Below, piece by piece: positions 1-7,525 of a stretch of DNA of 36,485 nucleotides (the stretch's first letter is position 1; every line of letters begins with the position of its first letter). The position numbers were made by a program, and so were the translations under genes. This DNA is from Burkholderiales bacterium (GTDB lineage: Bacteria; Pseudomonadota; Gammaproteobacteria; Burkholderiales; Usitatibacteraceae): assembly GCA_026125445.1 (NCBI GenBank), contig JAHCLE010000015.1, positions 1-36,485 of the forward strand. Reading direction: 5' to 3'. Below the pieces are notes generated by a model, which searched no databases, was not told the DNA's origin, and saw nothing but the letters and a program-made list of their open reading frames with translations.

Positions 1-99
1 TTGGGGCTGGGCATGATCGTGTGGGTGCCGCTGATGATCGCGTCCACCTACACCTCCTACCGCTCGATTTTCACCGAGGAGGACGGCGAGGCGGCCTAG
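1..99 (+). CDS. C-terminal end of a membrane protein (truncated by window start)
   Basis: Frame 1 is open from the first base to a TAG at 97-99 and encodes 32 residues. The first half is hydrophobic (GMIVWVPLMIAS) and looks like the last transmembrane helix; a polar acidic tail follows (ending TEEDGEAA). The short piece resembles the tails of small proteobacterial multi-pass proteins of the BPSS1780 type, but that rests on a few residues (the aromatic-rich stretch TYTSYRSIF after the helix) and is weak. The stop overlaps the stop of the convergent DUF2905 gene. The 5' part of the gene lies outside the window, so its function cannot be judged here. Confidence 0.6.
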   Translation: MGLGMIVWVPLMIASTYTSYRSIFTEEDGEAA

Positions 100-290
100 A
101 GAATCCGCCCCAGCGCCGTGAGCGCCGCCGAGATGAGGATCGTGGTGGTGATGGGCAGGTAGACGAGCCGCCCGCGGAACTTCACCGTGATGTCGCCGGG
201 CAGCTTTCCGAGCCCCATCTTCGAGAACTGCGGCGCGAAGAGCGAGAGCACGACCACCGCCACGGCGATCACGAGCATCCACTTCAGCAC
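96..290 (-). CDS. DUF2905 family small membrane protein
   Basis: This encodes a 64-residue protein with an N-terminal hydrophobic helix (about residues 3-19), a conserved middle containing GLGKLPGDI, and a second hydrophobic segment (about 43-60) starting with the LPITTTILIS stretch. Those two motifs and the total length match the DUF2905 family, small two-helix membrane proteins of unknown function. It starts 7 bases after the folB stop and is probably co-transcribed with folB. Its stop overlaps that of the convergent membrane-protein gene at 97-99. No function can be assigned beyond inner-membrane location. Confidence 0.85.
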   Translation of the reverse strand: MLKWMLVIAVAVVVLSLFAPQFSKMGLGKLPGDITVKFRGRLVYLPITTTILISAALTALGRIL

Positions 291-297
291 GACCGCA

Positions 298-660
298 TCA
301 CCCCTTGCCGGGCCGCGAGCGCTCGATGGTCACGCCCACCTTGCGCACGTTGCGGATATGGCCGAGCTTTGCCACCGAAAGGCGCACCCAGGGCGCGCCG
401 AATTCGCCCACCACGATGCCCGCGAGGTGCTCGGCCAGCGCCTCCAGCAGCCCGAAGTGGCGATCCTTGAGCTCCGCCGCGAAGCGCTCGACCACCTGGC
501 CGTAGTGCACCGTGTCGTGGATGTCGTCGCTCTTTCCGGCGCCCTTGTCCGGGATGCCGATCTCCACCTCGAGCTCCAGCGTCTGCGGGCGGAGCTTCTC
601 CCACTCGTAGATGCCGACCCACGCGTCGACTCGGAATTCGCGGATGAAGATGGTATCCAT
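298..660 (-). CDS. folB: Dihydroneopterin aldolase
   Basis: This encodes 120 residues, the normal length for FolB, which cleaves 7,8-dihydroneopterin to 6-hydroxymethyl-dihydropterin and glycolaldehyde in cytosolic folate synthesis. The N-terminus IFIREFRVDAWVGIYEWE carries the family's early conserved Glu region. The C-terminal part contains a conserved-type Lys (SVAKLGHIRNVRKVGV) followed by the typical VTIER ending. The ATG at 660 was chosen because the open frame upstream has no family similarity and runs antisense into plsY. It is divergent from plsY, a common proteobacterial pairing, with 63 bases between the starts. DUF2905 follows downstream on the same strand. Confidence 0.92.
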   Translation of the reverse strand: MDTIFIREFRVDAWVGIYEWEKLRPQTLELEVEIGIPDKGAGKSDDIHDTVHYGQVVERFAAELKDRHFGLLEALAEHLAGIVVGEFGAPWVRLSVAKLGHIRNVRKVGVTIERSRPGKG

Positions 661-708
661 CGGGGGGAGGGCCGCGCCGGGGCGGGGCGGGGAATTTTCG
701 AGGCCGTA

Positions 709-717
709 TTGTAGAGT
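709..717. promoter_or_regulatory. Overlapping divergent -10-like elements between folB and plsY
   Basis: The 63-base gap 661-723 contains TACAAT on the minus strand (709-714), which would start folB transcription with a leader of about 40 bases. It overlaps TAGAGT on the plus strand (712-717), which would start transcription at about the plsY ATG. No good -35 box is visible for either. The call rests on -10 resemblance only. Confidence 0.25.
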
Positions 718-723
718 ATCGGC

Positions 724-1323
724 ATGACCGCGCTCCTGGCCGCCGCCCTCGCGTACCTCGTCGGGTCGATCCCGTTCGCGGTGGTCGTGAGCCGCGCCAT
801 GGGGCTCCCGGATCCGCGCTCGTTCGGTTCCGGCAACCCGGGCGCCACCAATGTCCTGCGCTCCGGGAGCAAGCTCGCCGCGATCCTCACGCTGGCGGGC
901 GACGCCCTCAAGGGATGGCTCCCCGTGTGGGTGGCGATCCGCCTCGACCTGGGCGAGCTGGTGGTGGCGGTCGTGGTCGTGGCCGCCTTCCTGGGCCACG
1001 TGTTCTCCGTCTGGCTGCGGTTCAAGGGCGGCAAGGGCGTGGCCACGGCCGCGGGCGCCATCCTCGCCGCGGACTGGCGGGTGGGCGCGGCCGCGCTGGT
1101 CGCCTGGCTGGGCGTGGCGGTGGCCACGCGCTACTCCTCGCTCGCCTCGATCGTGGGCGCGATCGTCGCGCCGGCCGCCGTCTGGGGCTGGCGGGGCTTC
1201 GGGCCGCTGTTCCTCGCGACGTGCGTCCTGTGCGCCGTGCTCGTCTGGCGCCACGAAGGCAACATCCGCAAGCTCCTTCGCGGCGAGGAGAGCAGAATAG
1301 GGGAAAAGAAGGCCGCGACATGA
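724..1323 (+). CDS. plsY: Glycerol-3-phosphate acyltransferase PlsY
   Basis: PlsY transfers an acyl group from acyl-phosphate to sn-glycerol 3-phosphate, the first step of phospholipid synthesis, at the inner membrane. The 199-residue length is typical. The N-terminus starts directly with a hydrophobic helix, then come the family motifs GSGNPGATNVLR (about residues 36-47) and KGGKGVAT (about 101-108), with further hydrophobic helices between and after. No Shine-Dalgarno sequence is visible before the ATG, and a -10-like TAGAGT ends 6 bases upstream. The stop overlaps the start of the response regulator gene (ATGA), suggesting translational coupling. Confidence 0.95.
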   Translation: MTALLAAALAYLVGSIPFAVVVSRAMGLPDPRSFGSGNPGATNVLRSGSKLAAILTLAGDALKGWLPVWVAIRLDLGELVVAVVVVAAFLGHVFSVWLRFKGGKGVATAAGAILAADWRVGAAALVAWLGVAVATRYSSLASIVGAIVAPAAVWGWRGFGPLFLATCVLCAVLVWRHEGNIRKLLRGEESRIGEKKAAT

Positions 1324-1901
1324 CCCCGAATCCCTCCCCGTCCGCGGGCGACGACTTCGACCTCGACTTCACCAGGCCGGCGGCGGTCGCCCCCCCGCCC
1401 CCCACGGCGCAGCAGCTCGAGTCGGCCCAGAAGGAGGCAGCTTCCGGCGGCCGCGAGCTGGAGAAATCCGGCTACTACGTGGCCATCGCGCGGCGCGCGA
1501 CCGCGAAGATCCCGCCGCGAAACGGCGTGCGCCACAGCCTGCTCGTGGTCGAGGACGACCCGGACCTCTCCAACCTGCTGGCGGAAATCTTCAGCGTGGC
1601 CGGTTTCGAGGTGCACCGCGCCGCCAACCGGGCGCAGATCAACGCCGAGGTGAACAAGCCCATCCTGCCGGACCTGATCCTGCTCGACATCGTGCTGCCG
1701 GACGCCGACGGGATGCAGATCCTCGCGCGCCTGCGGGCGCACCCGAAGTTCGCGCGCATGCCGGTGATCATGATGACGGGCAAGGCCGATCCCGCCGACG
1801 TGAAGGCGGGGCTCGCGGCCGGCGCCGACGGCTACGTGGGCAAGCCCTTCAAGATGAGCGCCCTCATGGCGGCGGTGAACCTCGTCCTGGGCAGGGCCTA
1901 G
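1320..1901 (+). CDS. Response regulator receiver protein with N-terminal extension
   Basis: This encodes a 193-residue protein. The first 75 or so residues are low-complexity and rich in Pro, Ala and charged residues, with no recognised domain. The rest is one complete CheY-like receiver domain: acidic pair in VVEDDPD, phospho-acceptor Asp in LILLDIVLPDADG, Thr in IMMTGKAD, Lys in VGKPFK. No output domain follows, so it is a stand-alone receiver that probably works by protein contacts. The ATG overlaps the plsY TGA by 4 bases. No histidine kinase lies nearby, so the partner is unknown. Its stop codon overlaps the stop of the convergent DUF2784 gene. Confidence 0.88.
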   Translation: MTPNPSPSAGDDFDLDFTRPAAVAPPPPTAQQLESAQKEAASGGRELEKSGYYVAIARRATAKIPPRNGVRHSLLVVEDDPDLSNLLAEIFSVAGFEVHRAANRAQINAEVNKPILPDLILLDIVLPDADGMQILARLRAHPKFARMPVIMMTGKADPADVKAGLAAGADGYVGKPFKMSALMAAVNLVLGRA

Positions 1902-2260
1902 CGCCGCCGCGGCGGGACGAGCCACCAGGTGGCGGCCACAAGGGCGCCGAAGGCCGCGTAGAGTGCCGTGAACACCCACGCCGGCGCGCTCCAGTAAAGA
2001 GCGGCGCGCACCCAGCGCTGGATGAATCCCTCGTCGGTCGCCGTGCCCCGCAGCGCGTCCTCCCAGATCGTGAGCGGGCAGGTGTAGCCCAGCACCGACT
2101 GCACGACCACGAAGGCGATGGCCGCCAGATGCAGCCCGCGGAACCACGGGTTCCTCGCCCACCCCTTGCCGAGCGCCGCGCCGGCCCAGGTCGCCGCCAG
2201 CCCGCCCACCACGAAGAGGACGAAGGCCGCGTGGACGAGCAGGACGATGTCGGCGAGCAT
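1898..2260 (-). CDS. DUF2784 family membrane protein
   Basis: This 120-residue protein has about four hydrophobic segments and the landmarks of DUF2784: N-terminal LADIVLLVHAAFVLFVVGG, a central RNPWFRGLHL, and YTCPLTIWEDALR with its conserved Cys. The family is an uncharacterised inner-membrane group. The ATG at 2260 overlaps by one base the TGA of the peptidase gene upstream, so it is very likely the last gene of the operon that begins at 5943. The larger open frame reaching 2422 lies inside the peptidase gene and was not used. Confidence 0.85.
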   Translation of the reverse strand: MLADIVLLVHAAFVLFVVGGLAATWAGAALGKGWARNPWFRGLHLAAIAFVVVQSVLGYTCPLTIWEDALRGTATDEGFIQRWVRAALYWSAPAWVFTALYAAFGALVAATWWLVPPRRR

Positions 2261-4227
2261 CAGGGGTTCAGGGTGCGGCGGATGAACTCGACGGTGGCGT
2301 GGAACTGGAAGTCCGCGTTCGACTTGCGGCGGAAGCCGTGCCCCTCGTCGTTGGCCAGGAGGTACCAGACGGGCGTTCCCTTCTCCTTGAGCGTCGCCAC
2401 GATCTGCTGCGATTCCGTCCACGGCACCCGCGGGTCGTTCCTGCCGTGGATCACGAAGAGGGGCTTGGAGATCTTCGCCGCGTGGGTGAGCGGCGAGATG
2501 GATTCCAGGAACTCGCGCATCGCCGGGTCGCGTTCGTCGCCGTACTCGGTGCGCCGCAGGTCGCGCCGGTAGGTCTCGGTGCGCTCGAGGAAGGTGACGA
2601 AGTTCGAGATCCCGACGGTGGAGATCGCGCCGGCGATCCGTTCGGCGTAGCGCACGGCCGCGGCGAGCGTCATGTAGCCTCCGTAGCTTCCGCCCATGAC
2701 GAGCACACGGCTGGCGTCCAGGCCCGGCTGCGCGCCGATCCAGTCGAGGAGCGCGCCCAGGTCCTTCACCGAATCCTCGCGCAGGCGCCCGTTGTCGAGG
2801 CCGAGGAAGGACTTGCCGAAGCCCGAAGAGCCGCGCACGTTCGGGTAGACGAGCGCGATGCCCAGCTCGTTCACCAGGTAGTTGTTGCGGCCGATGTAGC
2901 CCGCGCGCGCCTGCGACGCCGGCCCGCCGTGCACGCTCACCACCACGGGACGCACGCCCTCGAACTTCGACGGCGGGTGGTAGTAGAGGCCCGTGATCTC
3001 ACGCCCGTCGAAGCTCTTCCAGCGAATGAGGCGCGGCTCGGGCAGCGAGGCGGCATTGAGCGAGGGACTGTTGCCGTTGGTCCAGCGGGTGACGCGGTGC
3101 GCGCCGAGGTCGTAGGAGAAGACGTCGCCGGGGGACCGGGAGGAGGCGTGCGTGAAGGCGATCTCGCTTCCGTCGGCGCGCCAGCGCAGGTCCGAGATGA
3201 CGCCCTGCACGAGGGCAGGGCGCGGCGTCTCCTTGCGGGTGGCGAGATCGAGGAAGCGAAGCACGTGCGCGCCGGCCTCGTTGGTGACGAAGGCGAGCCG
3301 CTTCGCCCTGGCGGAGATCGCGATGTCCTCGACGTCGAACTTGAGGTTCGTGGCGAGCGCCTTCTCGCGGCCCGAGGCCACGTCGATCGTGGCGACGTGC
3401 CGGTACTCGGATCCGCGGTCGCTCACGACGTAGAGCGCGCGGCCGTCCGGCGCCCACTGCGGATCGGCGTAGTGGACGGGCGCGCCCTTCGTGGGCGGCG
3501 TGAGGCGCCTGCGCTTGCCCGTGGCCACCTCCATCAGCCACAGGTGCGATTCCTCGGCCGAGATGGCCTCGATGAAGGCCAGGCGCCTGTCGTCGGGCGA
3601 GAAGGTGAAGCCGTACCAGCCGCCCCCGGGAAGTTCCGCGAGGACGCGCGCCTTCCCGGGCGTGGTTGCCTCCGCGAGGTGGACGAACGTCTTGAGCTCC
3701 CGCGAGGCGTTGGCCCGGTCCAGCGGCACCGTGGTGTGGACGAAGCGATCGCCGCGGTGACTCCATCTCGGCATGCCGGCGCGCCGGCCCTCCGCGCTCA
3801 CCGGTTCCGACCGTCCCGTTGCGGGGTCGAGACGGTGGATGCGGAAGGCCTCGTCGCCTCCCGTGCCGCGCGCGAAGTAGATGGCGCTCCCGGTCCCGGG
3901 CTGGTAGCGTGCGTCGGAAACGGGCTCGGCCTCGCCCGTGAGGGCTTCGGGTGCTGCGCCCGGCTCGGCCACGCGGTGCACCTGGTCGGCGTCGCCCTTG
4001 CGGATGCGGACCAGGACCTCGCGCCTTGTCGGGTGCCAGTCGAGCAGGCGCCCCGGCCTGAAGGCCGTGTAGGCCTCGGTCTTCGCGGCGATCTCCGCGG
4101 GAATCGGCGGGATGCCGTCCAGCACGAGGGCGGGCGGCGGCGTGAGGAACTCGCCCTGCGCGTGGGCGGCGAGGACGAGCGCCGCGGCGAGCGCGGCCGC
4201 TGCGCGGCGGAACGGGCGCGCGGCCAC
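2260..4227 (-). CDS. S9 family peptidase (prolyl oligopeptidase-like), exported
   Basis: This encodes about 655 residues. An N-terminal Arg-containing, Ala/Leu-rich stretch ending in AAHAQG looks like a signal peptide, so a periplasmic location is likely. Residues of about 50-390 hold repeated beta-propeller-like segments (PD40 type: WSHRGDRF, FSPDDRRLAFI, WAPDGRALYVVS). The C-terminal third is the alpha/beta-hydrolase catalytic domain with nucleophile Ser in GGSYGGYM, Asp in HGRNDPRVP and His in NDEGHGF. The family cleaves short peptides (dipeptidyl or acylaminoacyl peptidase type). The GTG at 4227 was chosen because it gives the signal peptide and sits 2 bases after the sseA stop. The start is the least certain part. 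Confidence 0.88.
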   Translation of the reverse strand: MAARPFRRAAAALAAALVLAAHAQGEFLTPPPALVLDGIPPIPAEIAAKTEAYTAFRPGRLLDWHPTRREVLVRIRKGDADQVHRVAEPGAAPEALTGEAEPVSDARYQPGTGSAIYFARGTGGDEAFRIHRLDPATGRSEPVSAEGRRAGMPRWSHRGDRFVHTTVPLDRANASRELKTFVHLAEATTPGKARVLAELPGGGWYGFTFSPDDRRLAFIEAISAEESHLWLMEVATGKRRRLTPPTKGAPVHYADPQWAPDGRALYVVSDRGSEYRHVATIDVASGREKALATNLKFDVEDIAISARAKRLAFVTNEAGAHVLRFLDLATRKETPRPALVQGVISDLRWRADGSEIAFTHASSRSPGDVFSYDLGAHRVTRWTNGNSPSLNAASLPEPRLIRWKSFDGREITGLYYHPPSKFEGVRPVVVSVHGGPASQARAGYIGRNNYLVNELGIALVYPNVRGSSGFGKSFLGLDNGRLREDSVKDLGALLDWIGAQPGLDASRVLVMGGSYGGYMTLAAAVRYAERIAGAISTVGISNFVTFLERTETYRRDLRRTEYGDERDPAMREFLESISPLTHAAKISKPLFVIHGRNDPRVPWTESQQIVATLKEKGTPVWYLLANDEGHGFRRKSNADFQFHATVEFIRRTLNP

Positions 4228-4229
4228 GG

Positions 4230-5069
4230 CTACTTCGGCCCGGTGGCCACGGGCCGCGACGGGTCCGCGCACCACTCGCTCCACGAGCCCGGGTACAGGC
4301 GCGAGCCCGGAAGCCCCGCGAGCTCCATCGCGAAGAGGTTGTGGCAGGCGGTGACGCCCGAGCCGCAGCTGTGCACCACGCGCTTCGGGTCCACTTCGCC
4401 CAGCTCCTCGAGGAACTCCGCGCGCAGCTCCTCGGGCGAGAGGAAGCGCCCGTCGTAGCCGAGGTTGTGCTGCCAGAAGCGGTTGAAGGAGCCGGGGATG
4501 TGGCCGGCCACGGGATCGAGCGTCTCGTTCTCGCCCATGTAGCGCGTGGCGGCGCGCGCGTCGACGACGACCAGGTCGCCCTTGTCGAGGGAGGCGGCCA
4601 CGGTGTTGGCATCGACCGTCATGGCCTCGCGCGGCCGCGGCTCGAAGCGGCCCTCGCGCGCGACGGGCACCAGGGAGTCCATGGGGCGGTTCTCGCGCTT
4701 CCACGCGGCGATGCCGCCGTCGAGCAGCGCCACCTTGTCGTGCCCCAGCCACCACAGCATCCACCACAGGCGCACGGCGAAGCTGCCGCCGCCGTCGTCG
4801 TACACGACCACCTGCCGGCCGGGCGCCACGCCGCATCGATTCATGCGCGCGGCGAAATCCGCCAGCGGCGGCAGCGGGTGGCGGCCGTTCTTCCCCGTCT
4901 TCGCCCCCGAGAGGTCGTGGTCCAGGTGCATGAAGTACGCGCCGGGAACGTGCGCCGCTTCCCACGCCTGGCGGCCCTTGTCGGGGTACGCGAGGTCGTG
5001 GCGCGTGTCGAAGACGATCCAGTCGGGGTCGCCCAGGTGCGCGGCGAGCGTTTCCGTCGAGACGAGCAT
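4230..5069 (-). CDS. sseA: 3-mercaptopyruvate sulfurtransferase (two rhodanese domains)
   Basis: This 279-residue protein has two rhodanese domains. The N-terminal one (about 1-140) is non-catalytic. The C-terminal one carries the active-site loop CGSGVTAC with catalytic Cys. A CG-S/T-GVTA loop marks mercaptopyruvate sulfurtransferases, whereas thiosulfate sulfurtransferases carry a more basic loop. It transfers sulfur from 3-mercaptopyruvate to a thiophilic acceptor in the cytosol. The ATG at 5069 was chosen over the in-frame TTG at 5084, because the TTG would overlap the upstream permease while the ATG leaves a 4-base gap. It is the second gene of the permease-sseA-peptidase-DUF2784 operon. 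Confidence 0.9.
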   Translation of the reverse strand: MLVSTETLAAHLGDPDWIVFDTRHDLAYPDKGRQAWEAAHVPGAYFMHLDHDLSGAKTGKNGRHPLPPLADFAARMNRCGVAPGRQVVVYDDGGGSFAVRLWWMLWWLGHDKVALLDGGIAAWKRENRPMDSLVPVAREGRFEPRPREAMTVDANTVAASLDKGDLVVVDARAATRYMGENETLDPVAGHIPGSFNRFWQHNLGYDGRFLSPEELRAEFLEELGEVDPKRVVHSCGSGVTACHNLFAMELAGLPGSRLYPGSWSEWCADPSRPVATGPK

Positions 5070-5073
5070 CTGT

Positions 5074-5943
5074 TCAGCTTTCAAATCCGGCCTCCTCCAC
5101 TTGATCCTTCTTCTCCACGCGCAGGGCGATGAGCCCGCTCGCGACGATGACGACGATCCCCGCCCAGCCCAGCACGGGGATCCGGTCGCCGAAGATCGTC
5201 ACCATGAACAGGGTGGAGAACACGATGGTCGAGTAGGAGAGCGACCCCACCACCAGCGTGTTCCCCGTCTTGTAGGCCCGGTTCATGGCGAGCTGCGCCA
5301 GCGTGCCCAGCACCCCGATGCCCACCAGGATCCCCGCATTGTCCCAGCGGACGGGGTGGAAGGTCGAGAAGGCGAGCTGCCACGCGGCGCAGCCCACGGT
5401 GCCCACGAGGCCGAACCAGAAGAGGATCCGCCATTCCGGCTCCCCCTTGCGGGAGAGCGCCCGGACACCCAGGTAGGCCCAGGAGGCCACGAGGCCCGAG
5501 GCAAGGCCCAGCAGCGCCGCGGTCGCCTGGCCTGCCGCGAAGGTGGGCTGCAGCAGCATCGCCACCCCCGTGAAGCCGAGCACGATGGCCACGACGAGCC
5601 AGCGCGAGAACTTCTCCCGCAGCACCAGCGTCGTGGCCACCGCGAGGAAGAGGGGAGAGGTGTAGTTGAGGGTGGTGGCCGTGGCGAGCGGCAGGTTCGC
5701 GATGGCGTAGAAGTAGGTGATGATCCCGAAGGTCCCCGCGAGGCTTCGCAGCAGGTGCGTGCCCATGTGCGGGTTCCACACGCGCTCGCGCCGGGCCGCC
5801 ACGAAGCCCGCGATGAAGAGGAAGGCGCCCAGCGAGCGGTAGAAGCCCAGCTCGATCGCCTCGAAGTGCGCGCCGCCGATCTTCACCAGCAGGGCCATGG
5901 CGGCGAACATGAAGCCCGCCACGAGCATCCAGGAGGAGGTCAT
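5074..5943 (-). CDS. DMT superfamily transporter with two EamA domains
   Basis: This 289-residue protein consists of about ten hydrophobic helices arranged as two EamA repeats. Typical signatures are GFYRSLGAFLFIAGF near the N-terminus, ATTLNYTSPLFLAVATTL at the end of the first repeat, and SYSTIVFSTLFMVTIFGD in the second. Proteins of this family export small metabolites such as amino acids or related compounds; the substrate cannot be read from sequence. The ATG at 5943 is preceded by a perfect TATAAT on the minus strand at 5990-5995. The much longer open frame continuing to 6723 runs antisense through the ligase gene and was rejected. The stop lies 4 bases before the sseA ATG. Confidence 0.9.
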   Translation of the reverse strand: MTSSWMLVAGFMFAAMALLVKIGGAHFEAIELGFYRSLGAFLFIAGFVAARRERVWNPHMGTHLLRSLAGTFGIITYFYAIANLPLATATTLNYTSPLFLAVATTLVLREKFSRWLVVAIVLGFTGVAMLLQPTFAAGQATAALLGLASGLVASWAYLGVRALSRKGEPEWRILFWFGLVGTVGCAAWQLAFSTFHPVRWDNAGILVGIGVLGTLAQLAMNRAYKTGNTLVVGSLSYSTIVFSTLFMVTIFGDRIPVLGWAGIVVIVASGLIALRVEKKDQVEEAGFES

Positions 5944-5989
5944 TTCGCAGGCGCGGGGACGCGATGCCGCAGGGAGATGTCGACGCGCG

Positions 5990-5995
5990 ATTATA
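5990..5995 (-). promoter_or_regulatory. Candidate -10 box of the permease-sseA-peptidase operon
   Basis: The minus strand reads TATAAT here, about 47 bases before the permease ATG, which would give a leader of about 40 bases. No clear -35 hexamer lies 16-18 bases upstream. It is the only AT-rich block in the divergent gap 5944-6064. Confidence 0.45.
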
Positions 5996-6027
5996 CGAGG
6001 CCCGGTGCACGATCGCCGGTGCGTCCG

Positions 6028-6033
6028 TAGAAT
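6028..6033 (+). promoter_or_regulatory. Candidate -10 box of the ligase operon
   Basis: TAGAAT is a -10 form also seen upstream of other genes in this window. It would place the transcription start near 6040, just ahead of the purine-rich ribosome-binding site at 6051-6061 and the GTG at 6065. The alternative ATG at 6032 would fall inside this box, which argues against that start. The -35 region is weak. Confidence 0.35.
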
Positions 6034-6064
6034 GGGATGGAACCGCAAACGGGAGGCGAGGCAG

Positions 6065-7525
6065 GTGGCCGGGCCGCTTATCGACAGGATGAGGAGCGCT
6101 GTGGCGGCGAACCCGGCCGCGCCGGCCTTCATCTTCCAGGACAAGGTCGTCACCCACGGGCAGTTCCTCGCCCTGGTTCGCGAGACGGCGAGGCTCTTCC
6201 ACGAACGCGGCATCCGGCCGGGCGACGCGGTGGCGCTGTCGATGGGACGCTGGCCGATGCATTGCGTCGCGATGCTGGCGCTGGCCCGGCTCGGCGCCCT
6301 GTCCGTACCGCTGGGGCCGAACCTCGCCGCCGACGCGAAGGCGGCGATCCTCGCGCGCTTCGGCGCGCGGGCCCTGGTCACCAACTGGGACCCCGGAGGG
6401 GTGAAGCTGCCGATCGTCGTCACCCTCCAGACGATTTCGGCGAACGAGGACGCGCCCGAGCCGGACCTCGGCGGCTTCGTCCCGGATGAGGACACGCCGC
6501 TTCGCGTGGCGCTCACCTCGGGAACGACGGGCGTGCCCAGGGGCGTGCTCCACACCCACGGGTCGTTCGCGGACCGGATCGACAAGACGCTGCACGAGTG
6601 CGACGCCAGCACGCGGCTGCTGCCTCCGGACCTGCACATCACGGTCGGCATGGTCTTTGCGATCGGCGTGCTCTTGCGCGGCGGTACCGTTGTCTTCGAC
6701 AGGACGTTCATCCCGAGGGACATGGCGGACGCGATCCGGCTCTACGGCGTGACGCACTTCCTGCTCTCGCCGGCCGCGGTGCCCTCCATGGCCGCGGCCC
6801 TGCCCGCCGAGGGACTCGCGTTCCCCTCGCTTCGTCACCTGCGAATCGTCGGCGCGACGCCCGCGTCCGCGATGCTGGAGCTGCTGCGCACGCGCTTCTC
6901 GCCCAACGTCTACCTGCCGTACGGGCTCACGGAGATCGGCGTGGTGTCGCTCGCGACGCCGGAGACGCTGGCCGACCATCCGGGCAGCGCCGGCCGGATC
7001 TCGCCCTGGGCCCGCGTGGAGATCGTCGATGCCGATGGTCGCGTGCTGCCCCCCGGCGCGACAGGCGAGATCCGCGTGGCCGTGGACGGCATGCCGGCCG
7101 GGTACTACCGGGAGGACGCGCGCGAGGCGAAGTCCTCCAAGTTCCGGGGCGGATGGTTCCACCCCGGCGACCTGGGACGAATCTCGCCGGAAGGACTGCT
7201 CTTCATCGAGGGGCGCACGGACGACGTCGTCAACGTCGGTGGCCACAAGGTCTCGCTCGCCTTCCTCGATGCCGTCATCGGGGAGAGCGCGGGCGTGCGT
7301 TCCGCGGTCACGTTCGCGATCGACGCGGACGGCGGAACGGCGCTGGGTGCGGCGGTCGTGCTCGACGCAGGGCAGGAGCGCGGCGACCTGGCGGCCTGGG
7401 TTCAGGAGCGGGTCGCGCTCCCCACGCCGATCCGGATCTTCGAAGTGGACGCGATCGCGCGCGACGACATGGGCAAGGTGAACCGCGCCGCGGTCCGCGC
7501 CAAGGCGATGGGCGGTCTTCCATGA
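6065..7525 (+). CDS. AMP-dependent acyl/aryl-CoA ligase family protein
   Basis: This is an ANL-superfamily adenylating enzyme of about 486 residues, somewhat short for the family. Motifs in order: phosphate loop TSGTTGVPRGV (Arg where Lys is usual), YGLTEIG, HPGDLG, hinge region GRTDDVVNVGGHKVS, and a C-terminal Lys in DDMGKVNRAA that would serve adenylation. Such enzymes activate a carboxylic acid as acyl-AMP and usually pass it to CoA. The substrate is unknown and no carrier-protein domain is present. The GTG at 6065 was preferred because GGGAGG lies 8 bases upstream; an in-frame ATG at 6032 has no ribosome-binding site. The stop overlaps the next gene (ATGA). Confidence 0.87.
   Translation: MAGPLIDRMRSAVAANPAAPAFIFQDKVVTHGQFLALVRETARLFHERGIRPGDAVALSMGRWPMHCVAMLALARLGALSVPLGPNLAADAKAAILARFGARALVTNWDPGGVKLPIVVTLQTISANEDAPEPDLGGFVPDEDTPLRVALTSGTTGVPRGVLHTHGSFADRIDKTLHECDASTRLLPPDLHITVGMVFAIGVLLRGGTVVFDRTFIPRDMADAIRLYGVTHFLLSPAAVPSMAAALPAEGLAFPSLRHLRIVGATPASAMLELLRTRFSPNVYLPYGLTEIGVVSLATPETLADHPGSAGRISPWARVEIVDADGRVLPPGATGEIRVAVDGMPAGYYREDAREAKSSKFRGGWFHPGDLGRISPEGLLFIEGRTDDVVNVGGHKVSLAFLDAVIGESAGVRSAVTFAIDADGGTALGAAVVLDAGQERGDLAAWVQERVALPTPIRIFEVDAIARDDMGKVNRAAVRAKAMGGLP

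Noticed and set aside
5070-5084. A TTG start adding five residues to the sulfurtransferase.
   Set aside because: It overlaps the permease stop and lacks a ribosome-binding site. The ATG at 5069 leaves a normal 4-base gap.
6032-6064. ATG at 6032 as the ligase start.
   Set aside because: It lies inside a probable -10 box and has no ribosome-binding site. GTG at 6065 has GGGAGG at good spacing. The choice changes only 11 residues.
5944-6723. Extension of the DMT permease to a 549-residue protein.
   Set aside because: The added part runs antisense through the ligase gene, has no helix pattern, and skips the TATAAT-like promoter and the natural ATG at 5943.
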